In this document: in pieces, positions 43,955-54,400 of the stretch
Layout of the letters: each line of letters opens with the position of its first letter
Position numbering within the stretch: position 1 is the stretch's first letter
NCBI GenBank assembly: GCA_903870145.1
Contig: CAIQBO010000001.1
Coordinates: forward strand, 1-64,000
Origin: an uncultured Burkholderiales bacterium
GTDB lineage: Bacteria; Pseudomonadota; Gammaproteobacteria; Burkholderiales; Burkholderiaceae_C
DNA length: 64,000 nucleotides
Direction of reading: 5' to 3'
Notes under the pieces: generated by a model
Told to the model about the DNA's origin: nothing
Seen by the model: the letters and a program-made list of their open reading frames with translations, nothing else
Database searches by the model: none
Made by a program: the position numbers and the translations under genes

Positions 43955-45511
43955 ATGATGAAACACTCTAAACCCAATATCTTGCTGGTCATGGCAGACC
44001 AGTTGGCCGTGCCAACGCTGCCCTTTCATGGCCACCCCTTGGTGCAAGCCCCCAACTTGAGCAAACTGGCTCAAAACGGCGTGGTGTTTGACAGTGCGTA
44101 TTGCAACTTCCCCATCTGCGCGCCTTCGCGTTTTTCAATGCTGTCGGGCCGCTTGCCGCATTCCATTTCAGCCTATGACAATGCCAGCGAATTTCCTGCC
44201 TCGATGCCCACCATGGCGCACTATTTGCGGCACGCGGGCTACCGCACTATTTTGTGCGGCAAGATGCACTTCATTGGGCCTGACCAATTGCACGGCTATG
44301 AAGAGCGGCTCACGACCGACATTTACCCAGCCGACTTTGCATGGACACCCGACTGGCTCAAAGGGCCGGCCTATCGCCCTACTGGCGTGAGCATGCGACC
44401 GGTGCTAGAAGCCGGCCCTTGCGTGCGCAGCATGCAGATCGATTACGACGACGAAGTTGAATACAAAGGCGCGCAGTGTCTTTATGACCTGGCAAGAGCG
44501 CCACAAGACAAGCCTTTTTTCTTGACGGTTTCCTACACCCACCCGCATCCACCTTTTGTAGCGCCCCAAAAGCACTGGGACTTGTACAAACGCGAAGACA
44601 TCGATTCACCCCGCGTGCCGCCCATTGCCTATGAAGACTTAGACGAACACAGCCAATGGTTGCATATCGCTCATGCCCAAGACATCTACAGTGTCTCAGC
44701 CGATCAAGTGCTCAACGCACGGCACGCCTACTACGGCATGGTCAGCTACGTCGATGAAAAAATCGGGCGTATTTTGAACGTGCTCCAAGAAACCGGACTG
44801 CAAGACAACACCATCGTGGTTTTTTGTGGCGACCACGGTGAAATGCTGGGCGAGCGCGGCATGTGGTTCAAACAAAGTTTTTATGAATCGTCAGTGCGCG
44901 TGCCTCTCATTGTTTCAAGCCCCACGCGCTATGCGCCAGCCCGTGTGGCAGCGCACGTTTCTCTGGTCGACTTGCTACCCACCTTCATGGACCTGGCCTA
45001 CAACGGCGCACCACCTGAACCCGTGGGCCCGCTTCATGGGAGCAGCTTGCTGCCTTTGATCAATGGCACGGAGCATGGCCATGATCGCCTCGTGATTTCC
45101 GAATACAGCTCGGAAGGCGTCAGCGCGGCTTCGCGCATGGTGCGACAAGGCCCGTGGAAATACATCTTCACCCACGGCCTGGCACCCATGTTGTTCAACT
45201 TGGTGTCTGACCCCGATGAGTTGACCAACTTAGCGGGCCACAGTGCACACCGACAAACCGAGCAAGACTTGCACGCGCTCTTGGTGCAAGACTGGGAACC
45301 TGCTGCAGTGCATGCGCGCATTTTGGCCAGTCAACGTGAGCGTTTGTTTCTGGCTGAGGTTGCCAATGGCTCAGCCAAAACCCCCAACTGGGCCTACCAG
45401 CCCTTCGTTGACGAAACCCAGCGTTTCATTCGAGGCTCGGGCGCAGCCGGGCCAACCAGCGTCAAGGCACGCGCGCGCTTTCCGTTTGTGGAGCCCGCGC
45501 AGCCTGACTGA
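43955..45511 (+). CDS. choline-sulfatase-like sulfatase
   Basis: The 518-residue sulfatase has metal site NILLVMADQ, the sulfatase signature CAPSRFSMLSGR, where the Cys becomes formylglycine, and FCGDHGEMLGERGMWFKQSF near the C-terminal third. The stretch GKMHFIGPDQLHGYEERLTT followed by DIYPADFAWTPDW is strongly like BetC choline sulfatases, as is YDDEVEYK. It would release sulfate and an alcohol, probably choline, from a sulfate ester. No signal peptide is seen, so it is cytoplasmic. Its neighbours, a GMC oxidase and an aldehyde dehydrogenase, could oxidise the alcohol. A sulfatase maturase gene is not in the window. Confidence 0.9.
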   Translation: MMKHSKPNILLVMADQLAVPTLPFHGHPLVQAPNLSKLAQNGVVFDSAYCNFPICAPSRFSMLSGRLPHSISAYDNASEFPASMPTMAHYLRHAGYRTILCGKMHFIGPDQLHGYEERLTTDIYPADFAWTPDWLKGPAYRPTGVSMRPVLEAGPCVRSMQIDYDDEVEYKGAQCLYDLARAPQDKPFFLTVSYTHPHPPFVAPQKHWDLYKREDIDSPRVPPIAYEDLDEHSQWLHIAHAQDIYSVSADQVLNARHAYYGMVSYVDEKIGRILNVLQETGLQDNTIVVFCGDHGEMLGERGMWFKQSFYESSVRVPLIVSSPTRYAPARVAAHVSLVDLLPTFMDLAYNGAPPEPVGPLHGSSLLPLINGTEHGHDRLVISEYSSEGVSAASRMVRQGPWKYIFTHGLAPMLFNLVSDPDELTNLAGHSAHRQTEQDLHALLVQDWEPAAVHARILASQRERLFLAEVANGSAKTPNWAYQPFVDETQRFIRGSGAAGPTSVKARARFPFVEPAQPD

Positions 45512-45516
45512 ATGCC

Positions 45517-46959
45517 TCAGCCTAAACCGGCTTGCGAGACAAACTTCGGATTCATGTAGGCCTCCAATGCTTCCGTGCCGCCCTCGGAGCCATAGCCCGA
45601 ATCCTTGACGCCTCCAAATGGGGTTTCAGGCATGCCCAACCCCAAGTGATTGATGGTGATCATGCCGGTTTGGATGGACGAGGCAATTTGCTGCGCAGTC
45701 CGCGCTGACCGTGTCCAAGCGTAGGCCGCCAGACCAAAGGGAAGACGATTGGCTTCACGCACAGCATCGTCAAAGGTGGCAAACGGGTTGATCAAGGCCA
45801 TCGGTCCAAAGGGTTCTTCGTTCATGGCCTTGGCTGATGTGTTCAACTCAGTAATGACTGTGGGTTCCCAGAAATTTCCTGTGGTTCCCACAGGCTTTCC
45901 ACCCGTCTTGAGATTGGCATTGTGGTGCTGTGCATCGGCCAACATATTGTGCATGGCCGCCATGCGGCGCGGATTGGCCAGTGGGCCCATGGTTGTAGCG
46001 GCATCCAGGCCGCTTCCAACCTGCAGCTTTTGCGCATGCATGACAAACTGCTCCACAAACTCTTTGTAAATACCTTCTTGCACCAAGAAGCGTGTGGGCG
46101 AAACGCAAACCTGACCGGCATTGCGGAACTTGCTCGCAGCCATGGTCTTGGCCGCCAAAGCCACATCGGCGTCATCAAAAATCACCACGGGTGCATGCCC
46201 ACCCAATTCCATGGTCATGCGCTTCATGTGAAGCCCGGCCATGGCCGCGAGTTGCTTGCCCACAGGGGTAGAGCCTGTGAAAGATATTTTGCGAATTGCC
46301 GGATCAGCAATTAAGTAGGAGGAGATGTGCGCTGGGTCTCCGTAGACCAGATTGACCACGCCTGCTGGCACTCCTGCATCAATGAATGTGCGAATCAACT
46401 CGGCCGGTGAAGCAGGTGTCTCTTCGGGTGCCTTGACGATGATCGAGCAGCCGGCGGCAAGCGCTGCAGAGAGCTTGCGAACAATCTGGTTGATTGGAAA
46501 ATTCCACGGCGTGAAAGCTGCCACTGGTCCAACAGGCTCTTTGACCACCAGTTGGTAGACATCGTGCTGCCGCGCTGGAATCACACGGCCATACGCACGC
46601 CGTCCTTCCTCGGCAAACCAGTCAATGGTGTCTGCACCTGCCATGATTTCCATTTTCGCTTCGCCCAGGGGCTTGCCCTGCTCCAGCGTCATGAGCCTGG
46701 CCACCAAATCAGCGCGGTCACGCAGCAACTGGGCGGCTTTGCGCATGATCTTGTAGCGCTCAAAGGCGCTGGTGCGCCGCCACACTTCAAAGCCCCGCTC
46801 TGCAGCAGCCACGGCCTCAGCCAGGTCCTGCGTTTCAGCGCAGGCCACTTGGCCCATCACTTGTGCTGTGGCGGGGTTGTGCACTGGCAAGCTGCGAGCG
46901 CCTGAGCCCTCGCGCCAGTGTCCGTCGATGAAAAGTTGAATGTGCGGATAGTCAGTCAT
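45517..46959 (-). CDS. NAD(P)-dependent aldehyde dehydrogenase (succinate-semialdehyde type)
   Basis: The 480-residue aldehyde dehydrogenase has [16 protein letters not shown], the cofactor turn [11 protein letters not shown], the general-base Glu in [11 protein letters not shown] and the catalytic Cys in [14 protein letters not shown]. The C-terminal [17 protein letters not shown] is also present. The motif set resembles GabD-type semialdehyde dehydrogenases more than BetB. It is 78 bases downstream of the GMC gene on the same strand, so it probably oxidises the aldehyde made by that enzyme. It converges on the sulfatase gene with five bases between their stops. Confidence 0.92.
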   Translation of the reverse strand: MTDYPHIQLFIDGHWREGSGARSLPVHNPATAQVMGQVACAETQDLAEAVAAAERGFEVWRRTSAFERYKIMRKAAQLLRDRADLVARLMTLEQGKPLGEAKMEIMAGADTIDWFAEEGRRAYGRVIPARQHDVYQLVVKEPVGPVAAFTPWNFPINQIVRKLSAALAAGCSIIVKAPEETPASPAELIRTFIDAGVPAGVVNLVYGDPAHISSYLIADPAIRKISFTGSTPVGKQLAAMAGLHMKRMTMELGGHAPVVIFDDADVALAAKTMAASKFRNAGQVCVSPTRFLVQEGIYKEFVEQFVMHAQKLQVGSGLDAATTMGPLANPRRMAAMHNMLADAQHHNANLKTGGKPVGTTGNFWEPTVITELNTSAKAMNEEPFGPMALINPFATFDDAVREANRLPFGLAAYAWTRSARTAQQIASSIQTGMITINHLGLGMPETPFGGVKDSGYGSEGGTEALEAYMNPKFVSQAGLG

Positions 46960-47037
46960 GATGAAGTTAGGTTAATAATAAAAGAGTTGTGAATTATAAA
47001 AATGGGATGCTTCAGTTCAAAGACTGCGCCGCCTGAG

Positions 47038-48657
47038 TCAGGCCGCATCTTCCAGCAGCATGGCGGCGCCCTTTTCCCCAATCATAATGGCTGCGGCATT
47101 GGTGTTGGTCGAGACCATGCGCGGCATGACGGAGGCGTCCACCACGCGCAGATGCTCCACTCCCCGAACGCGCAATCGGGCGTCTACCACCGAGGCTGGA
47201 TCACCGCCCATGCGGCAAGTGCCAACAGGGTGATAAACCGTTCCGCCTTTTTGCCGGGCAAAGTTTTCCAGGTCTGCTTCAGTGACAACAGCATTCCCAG
47301 GAAAGTGCTCTTCACCAGTGACCAAGCCACGAAACGCGGGCTGTGCATAAATCTCGCGCAACTGCCGCAGACCAGCCACCAGCACGCGTACATCCTGCGG
47401 GTGCTGCAAATAGTTGGAGACGATGCGCGGCGCAGCCAGCGGATCCCCCGAGCTCAACTGCACGCTGCCCCGGGACAAAGGCCGGCACTGCGTGGCCGAT
47501 GCAGAAAACCCCGAAAAACGATGCAGTGGATCGCCTGGTTTATCGACCGACAAGGGCATCACGTTGAACAGAACATCAGCGCGGCCATTCTGGGCATAGG
47601 GCGTGCAAGCCAGCCCACCGACTTGGCCAGCCCCCACCGTCAAAGGCCCGCGCTGTTGAAACAGCCACTGCGCGCCCATTTGCATGAGGCGCATGGGGTT
47701 GCGAATGTCGTCATTGAGCGAATGCTTTTGGCGCAGTTTCACAATGACACGCGCTTGATAATGGTCTTGCAAGTTTTCACCGACCTCAGGCGCATCGACA
47801 TTCACCGCAATGCCCGATTGCTTCAGCAGTTGCGAAGGGCCAATCCCGGACAACTGCAAAATCTGGGGCGATTGCAAAGCACCAGCCGCCAAAATCACTT
47901 CGCTGTCTGCACGTGCCTCATGCACCGCGCCGCCCTGCAACCATTGCACGCCAATTGCCCGGCCCTTGGCTTGCAAAATCTTCGTGACATGCGCGCGCGT
48001 GACCACCGTTAAATTTCGGCGCTTGCGCACAGGCTCCAAAAAGGCGGTGGCCGCATCGCACCGCCAATGGCCGCGCAAGGTCAGCTGATACCGCCCCACG
48101 CCATCGGTCTGAGCTCCATTGAAGTCGGGGGTGCGCGGGTGGCCCGCCTGCTCTGCTGCATCTAGCCAAGCTTCGCAATAGGGGTGGTCATTGCGCAGGT
48201 CAGACACACCCAATTCGCCAGAAGCACCATGGAACTGACTCTCACCACCTTCGTAACGCTCTGATCGTTTGAAGTAAGACAAAACTTGCTCGTACCCCCA
48301 GCCTGTTGCGCCCAAGTCAGCCCAATCGTCATAGTCAGCGCGCTGGCCCCGGATGTAGAGCAAGCCATTGATGGCACTGGAGCCGCCCAACACCTTGCCT
48401 CGCGGCCACACCATGGTGCGTTGCGCAGTATGGACTTGAGGCTCTACTGGAAATTGCCAAGAAAAGCGTTTGTCATTGATGGTGCGAAAGTAGCCCACCG
48501 GCAAGCGCAACCAAAAGCCTTGCGAAGGGCCTCCCGCCTCTAACAACAAGACCCGACAACTTGGGTTGGCGCTCAAGCGGTTGGCAAGCACGCAACCGGC
48601 TGAACCAGCACCCACGATGATGTAATCAAAACCCTGATCTGAATGGGTGTTGCTCAT
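47038..48657 (-). CDS. GMC-family oxidoreductase (choline-dehydrogenase-like)
   Basis: The 539-residue flavoprotein has the FAD motif YIIVGAGSAGCVLANRL, the GMC signature 1 MVWPRGKVLGGSSAINGLLY and signature 2 GALQSPQILQLSGIG. The catalytic His pair lies in YHPVGTCRMG and VSTNTNAAAIMIGE. It oxidises a primary alcohol to aldehyde, as BetA does with choline. A following aldehyde dehydrogenase and an opposing choline-sulfatase-like gene support a sulfate ester to acid pathway. A long frame exists on the opposite strand here but lacks any family features. Confidence 0.94.
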   Translation of the reverse strand: MSNTHSDQGFDYIIVGAGSAGCVLANRLSANPSCRVLLLEAGGPSQGFWLRLPVGYFRTINDKRFSWQFPVEPQVHTAQRTMVWPRGKVLGGSSAINGLLYIRGQRADYDDWADLGATGWGYEQVLSYFKRSERYEGGESQFHGASGELGVSDLRNDHPYCEAWLDAAEQAGHPRTPDFNGAQTDGVGRYQLTLRGHWRCDAATAFLEPVRKRRNLTVVTRAHVTKILQAKGRAIGVQWLQGGAVHEARADSEVILAAGALQSPQILQLSGIGPSQLLKQSGIAVNVDAPEVGENLQDHYQARVIVKLRQKHSLNDDIRNPMRLMQMGAQWLFQQRGPLTVGAGQVGGLACTPYAQNGRADVLFNVMPLSVDKPGDPLHRFSGFSASATQCRPLSRGSVQLSSGDPLAAPRIVSNYLQHPQDVRVLVAGLRQLREIYAQPAFRGLVTGEEHFPGNAVVTEADLENFARQKGGTVYHPVGTCRMGGDPASVVDARLRVRGVEHLRVVDASVMPRMVSTNTNAAAIMIGEKGAAMLLEDAA

Positions 48658-48737
48658 GGATTTTGCGCAAGGAAAATAACGAACAATACGCAGCGAAAAT
48701 CAGGCATAGAGAAACTCAGAAAAAACACATTGAACAT

Positions 48738-48763
48738 TAAAGGTATTATATGCCATACCTTTA
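48738..48763. promoter_or_regulatory. inverted repeat in the GMC/enolase divergent gap
   Basis: TAAAGGTAT (48738-48746) and ATACCTTTA (48755-48763) are perfect nine-base arms around an eight-base AT-rich centre. The element ends 11 bases before the enolase-superfamily start and 81 bases from the GMC start. It is a good operator candidate for a regulator controlling both genes. Confidence 0.65.
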
Positions 48764-48774
48764 GACTTTTACCC

Positions 48775-49938
48775 ATGAAACTTGCAAACCTGCCCTCTGC
48801 CCAGTCTGGCACTGGCAATCTGAACCTGCATCTGGTCAGCTTGCAGGCCTATGTATTTCGATGCCCCAGCCCCGTACCCGTGCGCACCTCGTTTGGCATC
48901 ATGCATGAGCGGCCCGCAGTTTTCGTACGTGCACAGAGCGACCAAGGCGAGGTCGGTTGGGGCGAAATATGGTGCAACTTTCCAGCTTGCGGTGCGGAAC
49001 ATCGCGCCGCCTTGCTGAGCACCGTGATCGCTCCTTTGCTACTCGGAAAAAGTTTCACCGACCCAGCGCAGGCCTATGCGCATGCAACTCAAAAAACAGA
49101 GGTGTTGGCGCTTCAAACAGGTGAGCCAGGCCCTTTGGCCCAAGTCATTGCAGGTGTTGACCTGGCCCTGTGGGATTTGTGCGCACGCCGCGCCAAACTG
49201 CCTTTGTTTCGCTTGCTTGGCGGCAAGGTGGCGAAGGTGCCGGTGTACGCAAGCGGCATCAATCCTGAACAGTCGCTCGACAGGGTCAAGCAAAAATACA
49301 CCGAAGGCTACCGCGCCTTCAAAATCAAAATTGGCTTTGACGATGCACAGGACATCGCCAACATTGCCAGCTTGCGTGAATGGCTAGGCCCTCAAGCGAG
49401 CTTGATGGCCGACGTCAACCAAGCTTGGAGCGTCGACAAAGCCCTTGGCATGATGGAGCGACTCGAGCCGTATCGCCTGGCATGGTTGGAAGAACCCCTG
49501 CGCTGCAACAGCAGTGGCAGCGACTGGCAGTCGTTGAAATCGAAGACACAAACACCACTGGCTGCCGGAGAGAATCTAATGGGAGCCCATCGTTTTGACC
49601 ATGCCCTTCAACTGAGGACCTTTGGTGTCTTGCAACCCGACATTGCAAAATGGGGCGGCATTTCAGCTTGTTGGCCGGTCATCCAAAAAATTCGTGCGCA
49701 AGGCATTCGCTTTTGCCCCCATTACCTAGGGGCAGGCATTGGCCTGATGGCCTCAGCCCATGTGCTTGCAGCAGCCGGTGGCGACGGCATGCTTGAAGTC
49801 GATGCCAATGACAACGCCCTTCGCAGTCTGCTCGCGCCGCCGCTGAGTCATGTTGCAGACGGCTGGGTCACGTTGGACGAAACCCCCGGTATCGGCATAA
49901 CGCCAGACCTCGAGTTGCTCGCTCAAACCTGCTCTTAA
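48775..49938 (+). CDS. enolase-superfamily (mandelate racemase/muconate lactonizing) protein
   Basis: The protein of 387 residues has the MR/MLE layout: N-terminal capping domain (RTSFGIMHERPAVFVRA), the KxK in RAFKIKIGF, metal ligands Asp in LMADVNQAW, Glu in LEEPLR and Glu in LAAGENLMG, and a His in FCPHYLGAG as a possible catalytic base. It should dehydrate or racemise an acid such as a sugar acid. The frame is open to 48643, but the ATG at 48775 lies just after the operator-like repeat. The divergent GMC and aldehyde dehydrogenase genes could provide its acid substrate. Its stop overlaps the opposing gene's stop. Confidence 0.92.
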   Translation: MKLANLPSAQSGTGNLNLHLVSLQAYVFRCPSPVPVRTSFGIMHERPAVFVRAQSDQGEVGWGEIWCNFPACGAEHRAALLSTVIAPLLLGKSFTDPAQAYAHATQKTEVLALQTGEPGPLAQVIAGVDLALWDLCARRAKLPLFRLLGGKVAKVPVYASGINPEQSLDRVKQKYTEGYRAFKIKIGFDDAQDIANIASLREWLGPQASLMADVNQAWSVDKALGMMERLEPYRLAWLEEPLRCNSSGSDWQSLKSKTQTPLAAGENLMGAHRFDHALQLRTFGVLQPDIAKWGGISACWPVIQKIRAQGIRFCPHYLGAGIGLMASAHVLAAAGGDGMLEVDANDNALRSLLAPPLSHVADGWVTLDETPGIGITPDLELLAQTCS

Positions 49939-50333
49939 AAATCATCCCCTTTGAGATTGTCAATTTTCAAAAAACACTTTTTTGCAAAGGCCAGCAATTG
50001 CGGATCTGTCGGGTGATCCACCGTTTCAACACCCATAATTTTTCCCGAAACTTTGGGGTCATGCTGATGGACATGCTTGATCAATTCAAGCTTGGCCGAG
50101 CCGGGGCCAACCACCAAGACTTCCTTGGCATCCGAAAAACTTTCAACAACCTCATGCAAAAAACTGTGCGGAGTTGCAGCTTTGCCGCTGCCCAATGTGC
50201 CGCGGTGGTGGTGCAAGTGAGACTGTTTTGAGCTAGACTTTATTTTTTCGACGGTGCTGTCGATGGCATTGAAATGAATGACGTGGGCCTCATGGTGGTC
50301 AATCCAAATAACTGCATGATTAAAACTCATCAA
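49935..50333 (-). CDS. small eRF1/Pelota-like domain protein ('translational machinery protein')
   Basis: The 132-residue protein starts MMSFNHAVIWIDHHEAHVIHF and contains VLVVGPGSAKLELIKHV and GVETVDHPTDPQLLAFAKKCF. It resembles small proteobacterial proteins related to the C-terminal domain of eRF1/Pelota (often listed as translational machinery proteins). A His-rich stretch (HLHHHR) sits in the middle. No function is established. It stands alone, converging on the enolase-superfamily gene with overlapping stop codons. It has no signal peptide or membrane segment. Confidence 0.8.
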   Translation of the reverse strand: MMSFNHAVIWIDHHEAHVIHFNAIDSTVEKIKSSSKQSHLHHHRGTLGSGKAATPHSFLHEVVESFSDAKEVLVVGPGSAKLELIKHVHQHDPKVSGKIMGVETVDHPTDPQLLAFAKKCFLKIDNLKGDDF

Positions 50334-50507
50334 TTTTCCCTTTTCCAGTTGGATGATATTTCGACTCTTGCATGCCGATTCAAGCTCTCATAATGGAAAA
50401 TCACCATCGGCAAGACAAGTGCATACTACGGCAGGTATAGATTTTTTTATTGATGTAAGTCATATCGGCGCATCTCTTCATATTTCTTCTTTTTTTCAGG
50501 CAAACTC

Positions 50508-51398
50508 ATGCTCAGACTCGACCATCTCACCCATGTATACGCCAACGGCACCAAGGCCTTGGATGACGTCAGCCTGACAATTCCAGCCGGCATGTTCGGC
50601 TTGCTAGGCCCCAATGGTGCAGGCAAGTCAACCCTGATGCGCTGCATTGCCACACTGCAAACACCCACTGACGGCCGTATACAGTTTGGCGAGATTGACG
50701 TGATTCGCGAGCCCGAAAAGCTGCGCGCCACACTGGGCTACTTGCCCCAGGACTTTGGTGTGTATCCGCGGGTTTCAGCCTATGACCTGCTGGACCATTT
50801 GGCCGTTCTCAAAGGAATTTCCAACAATGCACAGCGCAAAGACACGGTCGACACGCTGCTCGTGCAGGTCAATCTGTGGGATGTCCGCAAGAAAGCAGTG
50901 GCTGGATTTTCGGGAGGCATGCGGCAGCGCTTTGGCGTTGCACAAGCCCTGATCGGCAACCCCAGCCTGATCATTGTCGATGAGCCCACCGCTGGCTTAG
51001 ACCCTGAAGAGCGCAATCGATTTAACAACTTGCTGTCCAAAATTGGCGAAACCGTGGTGGTTATTTTGTCAACACACATCGTGGAAGACGTTGCCGATCT
51101 TTGCCCCCGCATGGCGATCATCAGCAACGGCCGCATCGTGCAAACAGGTGCGCCCGCAGAATTGGTGAAAGAGTTGAGTGGTCGTGTTTGGCGCCGTTCG
51201 GTAGATTCAGCTGCGTTGACCCAATACCAATCAGACATGAACGTCATCTCTAATCGACTGCGAGCTGGCCAAACGGTCATTCATGTGCTCGCCGACAGCA
51301 TGCCAGAAGCTGGGTTTGAATGTGTCGAGGGCGGCCTTGAAGACCTTTACTTCGCAACACTTTCCACCTCGCGAAAAACCTCAGAAACAACCCACTGA
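50508..51398 (+). CDS. ABC transporter ATP-binding protein (ABC-2 type)
   Basis: The 296-residue ATPase has Walker A in LGPNGAGKSTLMRCIA, the Q-loop LPQDFGVYPRV, signature FSGGMRQRFGVAQAL, Walker B LIIVDEPTAGLDPEE and switch His in LSTHIVEDV. The arrangement is that of ABC-2 exporters such as those for drugs or polysaccharides. It lies 12 bases before the permease-aminopeptidase fusion gene and is its partner ATPase. The ribosome-binding site is a modest CAGGC. Confidence 0.95.
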   Translation: MLRLDHLTHVYANGTKALDDVSLTIPAGMFGLLGPNGAGKSTLMRCIATLQTPTDGRIQFGEIDVIREPEKLRATLGYLPQDFGVYPRVSAYDLLDHLAVLKGISNNAQRKDTVDTLLVQVNLWDVRKKAVAGFSGGMRQRFGVAQALIGNPSLIIVDEPTAGLDPEERNRFNNLLSKIGETVVVILSTHIVEDVADLCPRMAIISNGRIVQTGAPAELVKELSGRVWRRSVDSAALTQYQSDMNVISNRLRAGQTVIHVLADSMPEAGFECVEGGLEDLYFATLSTSRKTSETTH

Positions 51399-51410
51399 GA
51401 AGGCCTTGAC

Positions 51411-54400
51411 ATGCTAAAGCACATCGCAGCCTTTGAAATCAGGTACCAACTTCGATCGCCACTTTTCGTGGTGAGTTTCTTATTATTTTTTCTACTCGCG
51501 TTTGGTGCAGTCACCTCCGATCAAATTCAAATTGGCGGCAAGGGCAACGTCAACATCAACTCGCCTTTCGCCATTTTGCAAACGCTGGCGATCATGAGCA
51601 CGTTTGCGATTTTCATCGTCACGTCGTTTGTCGCCAACGTGGTGATCCGTGACGACGAAACCGGCTTTGCACCGATTCTTCGAGCCACCCAGATCAACAA
51701 ATTTGAATACTTATTGGGCCGATTTTCAGGCGCATTGTTGGTTGCCATTTTGGTTCAGTGTGCAGTTCCGCTGGCCATGCTGGCGGGGTCTTTCATGCCT
51801 TGGTTGGACACCGAAAAAATTGGTCCCTTGGAATGGAGCCATTACGCATATGCCTTGCTGATTTTCTGCCTGCCCACCGTGTTTGCCATGGGCGCTGGTT
51901 TTTTTGCACTCGCTACAGTCACCCGCTCCATGATGTGGACCTATGTGGGAGTGATCGGATTCTTGGTTTTGTTTGTGGTCTCGCGCATCATGATGCGCGA
52001 CCCCGCATATGACGACCTGGGCGCAATTCTGGATCCGTTTGCGGTCAGCACGCTGTCCCACGTTACCAAGTACTGGACCGCAGACGACCGCAATACTTTG
52101 CTGCCACCTTTGCACGGCATGTTGCTCTACAACCGCCTGCTGTGGATGAGTGTGGGCATCGCCTTTTTTGCACTGGCTTATGGGCTTTTCCGGTTCGAGG
52201 CCAAGCCCAATAAGAGCATCAAGCCCGAAAGCACAAGTCAAATCGACCTGACTGCGCCAGCGCTCAAACCCCTGGCCAATCCGAGAAACGACCAGAGCAC
52301 ACGCCGCTTACAATTTGGCGCACTGACTCGCTTTGACATGGCTTTTGTGTTCAAGAGTCCAGCCTTCTTTGTGCTATTAGGTCTGGGCATTTTCAACGCC
52401 TTTGGCAGTTTGTTCTCCGTGGTAGATGTCAGGGGAGAAATCTATCTGCCGGTTACCCGGGAGGTTGTCAATGCGCTGTCAGGCAGCTTCACGATCATTC
52501 CCGTCATCATTGCCATCTACTACAGTGGTGAGTTGGTCTGGCGCGACCGTGACCGCCGAATGCACGAGATCATCGATGCCACCGCAGCCCCAAACTGGGC
52601 CTTTTTATTGCCCAAAGTCATTGCCATTGCGCTGGTGCTTCTGGCCACATTTGTACTTGCTGCCATATTTGGCATGGGTTTTCAATTGTTCCACGGCTTT
52701 ATGCAAATTGACCCTAAGGCCATGGCACTTTGGTTTATTTTGCCCAACTTCATTGGCGCTGTGCAACTGGCCATATTGAGCATCTTCGTGCAAGCTTTGG
52801 TGCCACAAAAAGCCATGGGCTGGGGTGTCATGCTGATCTACATCGTGGCCAGCATCACACTGGGCATGCTGGGCTTTGAACACAAGCTCTACAACTACGG
52901 CGATTCTGCGGCAGTTCCCTTGTCAGACATGAATGCGATGGGTCATTTTTGGATCGGTCGGGCTTGGCATCAAGCCTACTGGTTGGCGTTTGGCGGCATG
53001 CTGCTGGTAGTAACTCATTTGCTTTGGCGCCGCGGCGCGGAAACGCGCCTCCAACCCCGCTTTGCGCTTGTGCGTTTTCGCCTGCGTGGCATTCCAGGCG
53101 CACTGATGGGGGTTTTTGCCCTGACCTGGGTGGGCTTGGGTGGCTGGATTTTCTACAACACCAACGTCCTGAACGACTACACCACCGAACCCGAAACGGA
53201 GCAATTGGCTGGCGACTATGAGAAAAAGTTATTGCCCTTTGAAAACTTGCCACAGCCCACCATACAACACGTCAGCCTGAAGGTCGATCTGTACCCCCAA
53301 AGCATTCGCGCCGAGACGCAGGGCGAGTACATTCTAAAGAACAAAACAGACCAAGCCCTGAGCCGAGTTGATGTTCAGTTTGACCGTGACCTGAAGGTGC
53401 TAGACCTGGCCCTAGACGGTGCAAGCGTGCAAAAAGAATTCCCCGAGTTTGGCCACCGCATTTTTGCACTGAACACGCCCATGCAGCCGGGTGAACTTCG
53501 GCGCTTGAAATTCAAAACGCGACTGGAACAAGCAGGTTTTGTCAATGCAAGGCCAATGACCCGCATTGTGGGCAATGGCAGTTTTCTGGACAACTTTGCC
53601 CTGACTCCAGTGCTGGGCGTCTCCAGAAATGCAGTCTTGCAAGATCGCGCCAAGCGCCGCAAATATGGTTTACCGTCCGAGTTGCGCCCTCCCAAACTGG
53701 AGGACATGGCGGCCAACGCACACCACTATTTGCGCCATGACAGTGACTGGGTCACTGCCGACATTACTTTGAGTACCGACGCCGATCAAACCCCTCTGGC
53801 ACCGGGCTACACAGTCAGCGACACCATTGCCAATGGGCGGCGCACCCTGATCACCCGAACGCAAGCGCCCATCCAAAATTTCTTTTCATTGCAGTCTGCG
53901 CGTTATGCCATCACCCAGGATCAGTGGCTGGCGCCCAACGGAAAACCGGTGGAGCTCAGTGTCTACCACCACCCCGATCACCCCAGCAACGTGACACGCA
54001 TGCTCAAAGCCATGAAGGCCTCACTGGCGCTGTACAGCGCTGAGTTTTCGCCCTACCAATTCACGCAAGCGCGGGTGTTGGAGTTCCCTGCATATGCCAA
54101 CTTTGCGCAGTCGTTTGCCAACACCGTGCCCTACTCCGAGTCTCTGGGGTTCATCCAAAACTTCAAAGATGAAGACAAAGACGAAAAAATTGACATGGTG
54201 ACCTACATCACGGCCCATGAAATTGCGCACCAATGGTGGGCCCACCAGGTCATTGGTGCCGATAAGCAGGGCATGACTCTGCTGTCAGAATCTTTCTCAC
54301 AGTATTCGGCATTGCTGGTGATGGAAAGCCTCTATGGCAAAGAACAAATTCGAAAATTTCTGAAAATTGAGCTCGACCGCTACCTGCGACAACGTGGCAG

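Noticed and set aside
47002..48012. 336-residue frame antisense to the GMC oxidoreductase gene
   Set aside because: It lies fully within a well-supported gene on the other strand, has no family motif and an Arg/His-rich composition typical of antisense translation.
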